From contig CAJQUW010017017.1 in assembly GCA_907163375.1 (NCBI GenBank), forward strand, positions 1 to 64,000: a stretch of 64,000 nucleotides of DNA, written 5' to 3'. The position numbers were made by a program, and so were the translations under genes. The DNA is from Prostheceraeus crozeri (lineage: Eukaryota; Platyhelminthes; Polycladida; Euryleptidae). The notes under the pieces were generated by a model, which saw nothing but the letters and a program-made list of their open reading frames with translations, ran no database searches and was not told where the DNA came from. Shown here in pieces: positions 46,898 through 57,165 of the stretch (its first letter is position 1; every line of letters starts with the position of its first letter).

Positions 46898-47176
46898 ACA
46901 TAATTAGATTGTTTAAGCGTGTCACTTTGCTAGAAGTGCAAATTGCCAATTTAATGCCATACGGAGATGGGAAAAATAGTCGTGTGCCGATTGCGGATTG
47001 CTATGAATTCCTTCAAAATGTTCCGACTGCCACCAATCCTTCAGATTCGAGGAATTCAGATCATCGCGCAAAAGCGTTCTCGATTATGTTGGTCCTTCCA
47101 ATCATTATTAAAAAAGTTAGCAAGCGCACGAAAAAATGTTCACGAACTTCTCTGTAGAACTGACATCGACTGTGTA
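46898..47176 (+). repeat. Dispersed repeat R3 with open frame, copy 2
   Basis: See 36779-37103. Here the frame is open from 46909 and ends at the same TSL-stop. An alternative frame (IQIIAQKRSRLCW...LLCRTDIDC) is also open in this copy but interrupted in the other. Homology ends just after CGACTGTGT in both copies, marking a shared boundary. Confidence 0.6.
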
Positions 47177-48167
47177 CATCCTCAGCTCCTGAATGAAGGT
47201 GCTTCGTTTCTTGCTGAGCCGGTCACACACATTCCATACTTGATTATATAAAGACAAATGCCTAAATTATGGAAGTTCAGTACTGCAGAGTTGATGATAA
47301 AAAACGGATCACCTGCATTCTGTCCATAGAGCAACTATATATAGGTAGAGTGTCGACTCAAAAAAGTGTCTGTATACAGTGTAATTTTTATGTAAAAAGA
47401 ATCAGTTTTTTACGGAGATTACGTTCCCGTGGTCCAAAAAATTATTTGAGCACTTTTGAAAAAGCTAAAATTTTGCAAATTTATCTACTGCAGACATGAA
47501 GCCCCTTTATAAGCAGTTTGAAACAAGTTGGATATCAAAAGGAATGAATATTCGATAGCAATAAAGCATCTTAATTAAGCGGAAATGAAGTTGATGATCA
47601 AGGAAATTTCATGAACCATATTATACTGCAAGTCCCTGCAAGTCTTCAAGGAAAAGTTGAGATCTCATTGTGCTTCTTAACTGAGATGTCACGTTTTCAA
47701 TTTAATTTTCAGTGGCATCATTTCATGATTCACAGGGCGTCATTTCTTGAATCTGAAAAGTGATGTGGACCCATTAACATCTTTTAAAGTTAATTATGAT
47801 AAGCTTCCTTCATAATGATGTTTCGCTCTTTCAGTGGCAGTTTGTGATATGATCACGCTTATGAAAATAATCATATTATAGTGAAGTTGAGCTTGTAGTA
47901 ATGGCAGTCCATCTAATTGCTAATTTAACAAACTCTATTGCCACTCCAAATTGACATGACATGGAGGATTTGTGGAATACTATTCCTTACTCTGCATTGC
48001 TATCATGATCAGTCAGATTCGTTTTAATTTCTCCAAAAATGTAGAAATTTGCATATCTCACGGGTGGCACTGGGTCTCGACTCATGTTCGTTTAATGAAA
48101 TCGAAATTGTGTACACATTGGAGCTGTGTTACTACTCTACCTAATATGCACCTTACTCTATGATTCA
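47177..48167. other. Non-coding DNA
   Basis: No supported gene; a 76-codon frame at 47269-47499 lacks resemblance to known families. Confidence 0.35.
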
Positions 48168-48440
48168 GTCAAACTTCAATCGATTCTCCTGCTTTTCAAT
48201 TTCATGCTACATTGACAAGTCATACACCATTCGAGAGCTTATATTCTCAGCTTTTCAATGAGCTACTATATCGCATCCGTCATTGTTTAAGGTGGACAGA
48301 GGTCAAAATGTGAAAATCGCCACTTTCAAAAGTCTTTTCAATATGGAAGCATGTGAGCATGATAATGAATCAAACACGAGGTGAAAGGGCTTTCTATGAG
48401 CATTCTTTTGATGGATTAAATTACTCGTCGAAATCGGTGC
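48168..48440 (+). repeat. Foldback repeat family FB1, half copy
   Basis: Aligns with the left half of 54460-55230: CAATCGATTCTC, TCGAGAGCTTATATTCTCAG, AATGAGCTA and TGTGAAAATCGC. Diverged; only one arm is present. Confidence 0.6.
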
Positions 48441-48661
48441 GCTTTTAGAGAAGCTATGATGTTCCAAATCCATTGCATAGTTTGCTGTTTCTGAATGTTG
48501 TTGAAAAATTGTTTACATATTTTGGCGATAACGAGGTCATTTTCAGGCTTTTAATATCTATGGTGTCTAGACGTCTGCTCTGCAAATTCAAATCAAATTG
48601 TTGGATGACCCAGATAATTTGTAAACAAGGTTTCTATTCGGTTCCGAATTCATCTTATGTC

Positions 48662-48990
48662 ATGATGACTGAGTCGAAGCTTGTGAAAAAGTTTTTGAAA
48701 GGCAAAGTTTCCGCTCTTTTGTCAGAAGGACAGTCCAAACGGCTAGTTTGCCGAAAAGTAGTTTTCCCAAAGACCACCGTCAAAGATGGTCGGGGATTTT
48801 TTCTCCCGTCCTAGAAAAGTTGGATCCGGTCGGAAAGGAATGAAATTAAGCCTTCGAACAGCTCGGATCATTATTCGCTTGGCGATGAAAGAGCGATTCC
48901 ACTTTGTCTTCTGCCAGTTGAGGAGATCATATCAGAAACGTCAGTTTCTGGCATCTCGGTGACACGATGACTCTTGCCTATTTTGCCTAT
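48662..48990 (+). pseudogene. Tc1-like transposase N-terminal fragment
   Basis: Starts MTESKLVKKFLKGKVSALLS and continues through a helix-turn-helix-like stretch (EGQSKRLVCRKVVFPKTTVK). After a frame change it reads GSGRKGMKLSLRTARIIIRL. This parallels the N-terminal DNA-binding region of the Tc1 element at 19.4 kb (KGKVSALLELGFS.., GSGRPRKTSKRRDRLILRF). The catalytic part is missing. It belongs to a different Tc1 subfamily. Confidence 0.55.
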
Positions 48991-50306
48991 AGTATTTGAG
49001 AAGCTACAGTACTGTCAGATATCAAACCAACAATTCTGTAACATCGACAAGAAATATCAATTTGCATGATGCATTCCATCATCCTCAACAACGCGTGCCC
49101 TCATCCATTTGCATGACTGAATCTCTTCGATTTTTGGAAATTGTTGAATCTAGACTACTCTAAATCGTTTGACACTGTTTCCCACAGGCTCTTGGTTTAA
49201 AGAGTTGATGAAACTTCCTTTTCCATCGGAATTCGGGCAGTTCATTGCGCCTTACCTTGACAGTTGATTTAACACACCTTTCAGTTACACAGATTACGCA
49301 CATTAACATGACAGGAAATGACTTGAAGACATTCCTTCCATGCCACGATTCATGGCTCCAGAACGCTCATCGTAATCATAGAAAACGTAGAAAAACTCAT
49401 TTTTGCCGAAATCTTCATTCTGATTCCTATTGGATCTACATGTGTTTTTCCTTGATTCTGTCTGACAAAGTAGAGGAACTTTGCAGACACTCAGCTGTGG
49501 TGTATACATCAATCAGTGAAAGTCTCATTTTTGACCTCGCTCCCTTCAAAATCTCGTTCTTGTTGACTAGCACCCAGCAGCAATGCATGCTCTCATGTAC
49601 CTTTCATGAAATCGTTATTTGACCCCCAATGATAATTTTTAGAAGAAAATTGTTTAAGAGCTTCAGAAAAACACCAGGAAAGTTAGCGATGCTATCATTA
49701 GACCTCCATCTTGCAGTTGTGAGTCTATCAAAATTTTCCACGTTTATGAACAGCAGCGTGCAATTTCCTCAAATTTCCAGCGAGTTGTTTTCATCTGAAT
49801 ACGAATGATATTACCATAATTTTGTATGTTTTTGAGTCAGCATGCGAATTTGAAACTATACAAATATTACAAATCTGCACTCAGCGAATTCTGACGAATT
49901 TAAGCGAGATTTTCACATTTGTGAAGGGGAACTTGAAAAATGATGGAAACAGTTTATATATTCATTTCAAGAGCAAACGCTTTCAGTGTAGCTATGATAA
50001 GTACATTCTCCAATTTGTCTAAGTATTAAACAGCAGCAGATCTCCATTCAGCTAATCAAATTGCAAAATAATGCTTTGTTAGCCAGCCCCTTTTATCATG
50101 CAACAAATTAGCACTACGTTATATAATCCATATGAATGAAGTTCATCGAGCTGATATTGACTGCAATGCGTGCAACATTTTCTAATATTATTGAATCACC
50201 GCTACAATACAAGAAAAATTGTAGATACACACGTCATCGATGCTGTTTCACAAGTTGCCAGAACATGTAAATCGAGTGTTTACACTACATACTACAAATA
50301 GCTACT
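48991..50306. other. Non-coding DNA
   Basis: Open frames at 49245-49622 (+) and 49303-49512 (-) overlap and have no recognisable domain. Confidence 0.35.
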
Positions 50307-51009
50307 TACTGTAAATAGCTACTTATCGGACAATTTGTGAGGCACATCAGTATTTTGGCACTTACTGCGTATTATCAGACAAATTTCCTGCTTGTCAGAC
50401 AATTTTTGTCTCATCGCAATAACTAATTTTCATTATTGCGTTTACTGCCTATCATACTACTTATGACTAATATATACACTTTTATTGAAATTGGATGGCA
50501 TCCTTGATAATTTTCAATTATAAAATATACAATGTTGTAAATAGGTAGGGTTCTTTGTATACACCTTGAGGCATGGCAATAACAGGTCTGGATATTTGAC
50601 GTATTGATGCCATCTTTTAATTCTGTTTTTACAATGTTTTTTACAGCTTTTAAGGGTCTATATACTTCCCTAAAGTTGACATTGGTACAACGGATTTGTA
50701 AAGTATCAGAGTTGTTCACAATGCGAGTGTGAATGAGTGGAGCAGAGTTAGAACCTATGTGATTAGGAGTGACTAATTGCTATTAACTGATGTTGAATAG
50801 CTCGATCACATTTAAACACTTTGAGTTTGAGAGACAATACTTCTAGAAAAGTAGACAGAATTGTCTGATATTTTGGCGAATAATTGTCTCATCTTGTCTG
50901 CTCTGAACAGCCACTTTTGATTGTTCATTTTCTGATGCTGTCTGTTGCAACTGTCTGATCATTTTGGCTCTTATTTTGTCTGATTTTTGGCTGTCTACAG
51001 TTTACAGTA
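50307..51009. mobile_element. Candidate MITE with TACTGTAAA ends and TTGTCTGA repeats
   Basis: The left end TACTGTAAATAG and the right end, reversed, TACTGTAAACTG are about 700 bp apart. Inside both ends are inverted TTGTCTGA / TCAGACAA motifs and ATTTTGGC(A/T/G) blocks: four or more at the right side, three at the left. No coding sequence. It lies just upstream of the EF-hand exon, probably within an intron. The superfamily is uncertain. Confidence 0.5.
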
Positions 51010-51203
51010 TTCAGACACAAAGGCGTTTGATTGGACGATGACTAAAATTGTACAAGAAAAGCTGCTGGTGTAGACGCGCCTTTACACCGCTGCTGTGCGA
51101 CAAGTGAACGCTACTGTGCGACAATGGCATTTGTGATGCGATTATTTTGGAAGTTTCTAATTTTGCTGCCGAATTTGTAGAAGTTGCATTCTTTTGTTTT
51201 CAG

Positions 51204-51256
51204 ATTTCAACAAAGATGGCTCTCTCACTCAGAAAGACTTCAACGAAGCAAAGGAA
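51204..51256 (+). CDS. Internal exon of an EF-hand calcium-binding protein
   Basis: A 53-nt exon bounded by a polypyrimidine tract and TTTTCAG acceptor (ends 51203) and a GTGAGT donor (51257). It translates as (D)FNKDGSLTQKDFNEAKE. With the G contributed by the previous exon, this is a canonical EF-hand loop D-F-N-K-D-G-S-L-T-Q-K-D with ligands at positions 1, 3, 5, 7, 9 and 12. It enters in phase 1 and leaves in phase 0. The loop with Asp at position 12 and the following DF fits sarcoplasmic calcium-binding proteins and related invertebrate EF-hand proteins. No neighbouring exon was recognised, so introns of several kb filled with transposons are implied. It is the only host coding sequence I can support. 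Confidence 0.75.
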
Positions 51257-53221
51257 GTGAGTCCAACTGCTATTATTTCATTATGTCACCGTAGTCACGC
51301 AAAAACTATCATCTTCATTGCCAGTGAATAAGCTTATATAATGTCTGTTGCGACTTCAAATATATCACAGTTCTCGGCATTTTAATGATTTTGATTTCGG
51401 TCAGCTTCGGTTGTTTATTTTATGTTCATTGTACTTTACAATTGTTATCATCCTGTGAATTCGTCATGAACACATTTATCTACTTGTCTGCAGCAATAAA
51501 GAGTATGATCGAATTACACGTATAAAGTATGCTGCACTGAGTTACGGGCTTGGGCACATTCAGCTGTCGACAACCACCATCGTGAGAAATACTAGCGACC
51601 TTAATCGGTGGAAATCTCGTTGACCGATTACTCACAGCTGATGACAGAGGTCCTCTGCAGTCCATTGTTTCAAATAACAATTGATCGATTATCTTGCCAT
51701 CGATGTGAATTATATGTACATATCTCTTACATATTTCAAAAGCTCAGCATAAAGAAGACAATTTTTGTTGTATTATAGAATGCATGATGTATTCACATCA
51801 CAATAAATAATGACAATATCATCAAATCATCATTATGATCATCAAATGAAATGTGATATATCACAAGCGGTATGAATTCTGCATCGAATCTGCCAACTGT
51901 GAACCTGTCATCATTTGATGACGATGTGTGACTTCAGTTTATGTTGTGAATGTTCTTGCTAGATAAATTTTGGCTGACGACCAGTATGCGGGCGTGACAT
52001 TTTTTCGACTCCGATAACGGCGACGATGCCGCCACTGACTCTTCATCCTGTCAGGAAATGTATGTATTTCTTCTTTACTTAGTTGGCTCTTAGATCCTGG
52101 ACCTAGATGGACTTAGATCCTGCTTGCAATTCTTTGACATCCTCCCGTGTCATTGGTCTCATGTACATCTATATGTAAGATACCTATCTTAACTCCATGA
52201 TTCAAATCGTGCTTTGAATACAGTCAAATTCCTAGACGATCAAGCTGGTCGGCTTGATCTTCACGATAAATGTTCATATTCGAGCACGCATCCCTTCCTA
52301 AATGTCACCGCAACAACATCTAACTGCTGTTTCGCAGTCTCTAGAGATCCAGCTAATCGATGCTTAGGGTCCGTCAAGGACTCCGTGCTGTTAAATTGCC
52401 TTCTGATATAATAAAGAAATAAAGAAAAACTTTCTGTGGATACTAAAATAGTTTTCTACTCCAAAAAATGGTTGTAGAAAAAAGCGATTTTAGCATCCGC
52501 AGATAAGTCTTTTTTCAAAACGTATCCATTCCGGACATGAGGATTGGCTTGCTTTATATTATACTAGATTGATTCAATATGCTTTCGTAAGAATGTTAAA
52601 CAAGAAGAATGCGCACGAGCACATATCCAGTAATAAACATTTGGTAATATACACGGGTGTGCTTTGAATATATAGGCTCTATAGTGAATGCCTACATCTG
52701 AAATTTTGTTAGGTGACCTGCTTATGGCAAAGTGGCCATTTTCATATAGTGCACACTACCATATAGTTTTATTCATATTCAACTCTACTTTGCATGTACA
52801 TGCACATGCATATACATTATCTTTTATTGAAAATAGTATGACTGAAATCAATTGGTAAACTAAATGAATAAATCTTACAGTGGGACCCTCTAAAGGGATC
52901 TCAAGTTCTGACTATAGCCACTCAACATTCTCTACTTAGTACTCACGGAAAGAGCACACGTGAGTCGCCTATGTTATATGAAATCAGCCAAATATGCAAA
53001 CCATTAAAATTCAAGGTTTGCATTAAAAATCAATTCCTCACGAAACGCTGACTGAAGATGCTGCAATGTTCAATGCCCACCAAGGGTTAAAATGTAAATA
53101 AGATTATTGACAAAATGAAATCCACAAACGTTGCTTATCGGTTGAAACTACCGTTATTGAACTGCAAAATTCTACTAATGACTGGGAAATGCTGCTATAA
53201 ATTCGCACTTGCCGTTGTTGA
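51257..53221. other. Probable intronic non-coding DNA
   Basis: No further exon of the EF-hand gene was recognised. At 52410-52435 an (AATAAAG)-type tail follows an open stretch (52214-52411), resembling the 3' end of a short retroposon; the open stretch itself is not recognised. Confidence 0.4.
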
Positions 53222-54447
53222 ACTATAGAGCTGATCACAAGCTGTCCACGTGTGCTGGACGGTGACGTTTCAGGAGTACTTATCTTGGCATACGACTTTA
53301 GCAAGGCCTTCGATCAACTTGGACACGGCATCATCATTCATGCTCTTATCAATAATAACTTCCCTAAAGATTTTATTCTGTGGATTAAATCCTATTTGAG
53401 TAATCGATTCCAAGCAGTGAAGATCAACAATGTGATTAGTGATGAACTTCCAGTGGTTTCCGGCATACCACAGGGATCAGTTTTGGGACCGTTCCTGTTC
53501 AATATGGTTGTTGGCTCCCTCCACCCGCTTTATGAGACATCAGCTGTTATCAAGTACATAGATGATTGTACTTTCGAAATTCCAATCCCTAAAAGCAAAA
53601 CTGATTATTATCTCCAAGAACATGCTAGTATGCTGGAATGGTCGTCAACGGTTGGACTAAGTTTGAACGTCAGCAAGTGCAAACAGCTTTGGATTCCCAA
53701 ATCAGGTAATACTATTCCTCCGTGTATCCAAGACATTGCGTCAGTTAATGAGGTGAAGATATTTGGTGTATTCTTTACATCGGATCGGAAGTGGAACAAA
53801 CGCATGGAATATATTAATCGATATGCCTCAAGACGACTTTTTGGATTACGAATTTTGAAACCTATTCTCGATCATTCCAAATTGAGATCAGTTTATTACG
53901 GATTAATTCTTTCGGTGATCGTATACTGCTCTCCCCTTCTAGTGGGTATGTCAACTCAAAATAGTGAAGTGCTTCAGAATATCCAGCGTCGTGCTCATCG
54001 CATGGTTGGTGGATCATCAAGCATGTGCATGTGCGAATGCAATCAGTTCCCCGATTTACAAACTCGTCGCAAAGAAGCGGCTATCAAACTACTTGCACAA
54101 ATATCTGATAATCCGGCTCACCCTCTTCATTCATTATGTCCACCGAGATCTTATCGGACTGGGAGATTTATTCAGCCTCAAACCAGTTCAACGAGACGAC
54201 GAAATTCCTATTTCCCGAAAACAACTATAATCATGTATGGCATTTACACCGATTAGTTGAATTGACCTCCACTGCATATGATATGAGATCTAATTGACAT
54301 TTTTTTCTCTACTTTACTTCTAACTGGTTGTACTGTTTTTTGAATAAACAATGCATCCATTTTACACGCGTGACTAAATGTTCAACTACATGTGCTTGTA
54401 AAGATTTCCAATGATATGAAAATATACAATTACTTACTTACTTACAA
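53222..54447 (+). mobile_element. 5'-truncated LINE with ACTT-repeat tail
   Basis: The element comprises a long RT frame, a 175-bp 3' untranslated region and a short (ACTT)n tail at 54431-54447, the microsatellite-type tail common in CR1/RTE-like LINEs. Truncation falls within the RT domain near 53222. A related fragment lies on the minus strand at 28573-28908. Confidence 0.75.
53252..54256 (+). CDS. LINE reverse transcriptase (palm to C-terminus), open
   Basis: 334 codons without interruption. YDFSKAFDQLGH (first catalytic Asp), SGIPQGSVLGPFLFN, and KYIDDCTFEIP with the catalytic pair as YIDD instead of the usual YADD. Then GLSLNVSKCKQLWIP, VKIFGVFFTSDRKWNKRM (thumb), RRLFGLRILKPI and QRRAHRMVGG. 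The open frame implies a fairly young copy, but the endonuclease and RT fingers are missing, so it cannot transpose on its own. The reading frame is open upstream of the Met at 53252 to about 53222; the Met is not a true start. Confidence 0.85.
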   Translation: MLDGDVSGVLILAYDFSKAFDQLGHGIIIHALINNNFPKDFILWIKSYLSNRFQAVKINNVISDELPVVSGIPQGSVLGPFLFNMVVGSLHPLYETSAVIKYIDDCTFEIPIPKSKTDYYLQEHASMLEWSSTVGLSLNVSKCKQLWIPKSGNTIPPCIQDIASVNEVKIFGVFFTSDRKWNKRMEYINRYASRRLFGLRILKPILDHSKLRSVYYGLILSVIVYCSPLLVGMSTQNSEVLQNIQRRAHRMVGGSSSMCMCECNQFPDLQTRRKEAAIKLLAQISDNPAHPLHSLCPPRSYRTGRFIQPQTSSTRRRNSYFPKTTIIMYGIYTD

Positions 54448-54459
54448 AAAACGGACTAC

Positions 54460-55230
54460 CTAAATTTCGCTGAAATTCAATCGATTCTCATGCTTTCCCA
54501 TCGACTCGCACATCAACGGGTCATGCATCACTCGAGAGCTTGTATTCTCAGCTTTAAAATGAGCTATAATAGACTCAAAATATGAAAATCGCTCAATTTA
54601 CAAACTGCAATTTTTCAATGAGAAAACATGTGAATATGATCATTTCCAGCCACGGGGAAGACGAGCATTTTCTGAGCTCTCTTTTGATATGCTGGTCATC
54701 AAAATAGGCGAACTAGGAAAATCTGAGTCATACATATATCATGAAGTTATCACAAAATCAACTATCGAACTTATTTGTATTAAACGTACATGTTCACATT
54801 CCTTACATCACCCACAAGGATTCTGAAAATGCTAAACATGGACATTTTTATGAAAAAGTGAGAATATAAAACATGTTCAGGCAAAAGAGTCAAGATTTTG
54901 TGATAACTTCCACGACTTTGATGACCAGTATATCAAATGAGAGCTCGTAAAATACTCGATGCTCGTTTTCCCCGTGACTGACTTATTATCATACTCATGT
55001 TTTCTAATTAAAAAATGCAATTTATAAATTGAGCGATTATCAAATTTTGATCACTACTGAGCAATACAATAACGGATGCATGTATAATAATAATAAATAA
55101 CGGATGCATAAATAACATAGCTCATTTTAAAGCTGAGAATGCAAGCTCTGGAATGATGTATGACACGTTGTTGTGCGACACGATTGGAAGACATGAGAAT
55201 CGATTGAATTTCAGCGGATTTTACATGGTC
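54460..55230. mobile_element. Foldback repeat family FB1, full palindromic copy
   Basis: The left end CGCTGAAATTCAATCGATTC and right end, reversed, the same sequence. Long imperfect arms (about 54460-54760 and 54890-55230) surround a short centre. Arm landmarks are TTGATATGCTGGTCATCAAA and its inverse, GAAGTTATCACAAAAT, and TGAGCTAT. There is no coding frame. It is the only complete copy in the window and lets the other three partial copies be oriented. Confidence 0.75.
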
Positions 55231-56590
55231 CGCTTTTATGAACAGCCAATAATGGCCGATAAAGCCAGTGTCATATTGTGAAATGTCGGACTTGCAAGGA
55301 TCAAACCATAGAAATCCGACACTCCAAAATAACAAAGTACTGGAACGGACATGTAGAAAGTAAAGGCAATAGTACGTCCTGGACATGCGTTGTCATAATG
55401 ACAACACCTAAACGATGTCGACTTCCCTGTGTATTTCGGAAAGATTCACGGTTATTTTCATTTCTCTTTAAGAAAAGATTCATTTGACAAAATGGCATAC
55501 AATATATCTCCTTGCGTCGCGGACTTGCAATTGTTGTATGCTCACAAATTTAATTCTTCTCAAGATCTGGGAGTCGACTTCTAAACGAGCAGGTGAAATT
55601 ACCATCAGCAAACAACTGTCTATTCTTATCTCAATGATTCAAACAAAGCGGAATGTCCGCAAAATTGCATGTCACGAAAAACATGCGATTTGAATGGGAT
55701 TTTTAGAGTAATAAAAGGGCCATGACAATTTCTGATTATTTTCCGGAAGATTGATATATACAATTTCTCTATGTCATTCTTCTCTGGTATTTGTGGATTT
55801 TCGAGCAAATACATATTCTGAATTTGTCAATGATTATAGAATCACAATCCCCTTGCTCGTTGACATGTCGATTGAGCATAAAGTATATTACTATCACAGG
55901 TTTACTCATCATGTTGCATTAACTCATGATAAAATCTCTGCTCTGATCTGCTGAATTATGAAAGAATCTTCCTCCCATCCATTATAATGAAAATCACATG
56001 GGAATGTCTACAAATGCTTGAGTATACTAATGATAATTAAGGGAGGTTATGTAATCTCAATGACCCAATGCATACACACATAAGAAAAAAACAGGTGAAT
56101 GAAGATTAAAGACGAATATACAAACAGTCGTGAGGTCTACTTTCTTTGAAGTTGTTTTGCAAATAGTCACATAAATCTTGCCATTATGCAATTTCTTAAG
56201 TTGAAACAAAATTTCATGTTTCTCGCTAGTCTTTACTCACGCACATACTATAATCAATCATAATTATGTTAAGTCTTGCTGTCTTATGTCATCTGAGCAG
56301 AATGTCCGACAGCCGTAAACAATATTCTAGAATTAGATTTTGTCATTTTGATTAGCAAATCTGAGGAGGTGCATTGAGGCCTCAAAGTCCTATTCGGGGT
56401 TGTTTCATCAGCGCTTTGATACAATTAAAATACTCATCAAATGATCCGGACAATTAATCTTAACGCAACTTTTAACATAAAAAACAAAAAGCCATTCGCT
56501 GTGAATTACAATTTTCTCATGAATGAGCAGCAAATACTAGGCTAATATCAACTTGAATTGTTGCATTTGTTAATAAATGAATTTTAAATT
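55231..56590. other. Non-coding DNA
   Basis: Opposite-strand frames around 55278-55500 shadow each other; nothing recognised. Confidence 0.35.
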
Positions 56591-56597
56591 CATTAAT

Positions 56598-56730
56598 TCT
56601 CAACAGATGTGTCCTTCACGAGACAAGCCTTGCCTCATCAGTCGTGTGTTGGTTTGAACCAGCGACCTTGGAGCTAGAGGGCCTGCAAGCATGTCCTCTA
56701 ACCACAAGGTCACCGGACCATCTGTTGAGA
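56598..56730. mobile_element. Short foldback enclosing a tRNA-like sequence
   Basis: Inverted ends TCTCAACAGATG and CATCTGTTGAGA enclose 110 bp. On the minus strand the interior carries TGACCTTGTGGTTAGAGG (A-box-like) and GGTTCAAACC (B box) at tRNA spacing. It also holds a small hairpin GAGGCAAG..CTTGTCTC-like. Flanking CATTAATT and CATCAATT are similar but not identical. It resembles in concept the element at 27289-27534. Confidence 0.55.
56650..56722 (-). pseudogene. tRNA-derived sequence (SINE head-like)
   Basis: A and B boxes are at normal spacing (about 73 nt overall), with incomplete stems. Probably an RNA polymerase III promoter of SINE origin, not a tRNA gene. Confidence 0.5.
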
Positions 56731-57165
56731 GCATCAATTAGCCAGGAAGGCACTGCTTTAACACAGGCACGTGGAAGGTGGATTGCATTCTGCAACTACT
56801 TAATGCCGCATCCAGTATTGAATAGAATAGAATAGAAAATATATTTATTCCCCAAACAAAATGAGTTTTATGCATCTTTTACAAATGTGAATACAAATTT
56901 TTCATGACATAACGTAAAGACTGTCAATTGGAGAAAAGGACCAGATGACCCGCACAAGGGGTATTAGGCCTGGCCCTATTTTTTGCTTACAAGAAAGAAA
57001 ATGTATAATGCGAGTACAGAATAATACAAGAACACGTGTATATTAGAATATATAATACGAGTATGTACATTATGCATGCACGCATAATTATAAAGCACAT
57101 AGAAGGATATTTGACCTATTCATGCAGATCTAAACCAATTGCAGTATATTTCTATGCACATTATA

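Noticed and set aside
49245-49622. 125-codon open frame
   Set aside because: No recognisable domain, overlapped by an antisense frame, no splice or promoter context.
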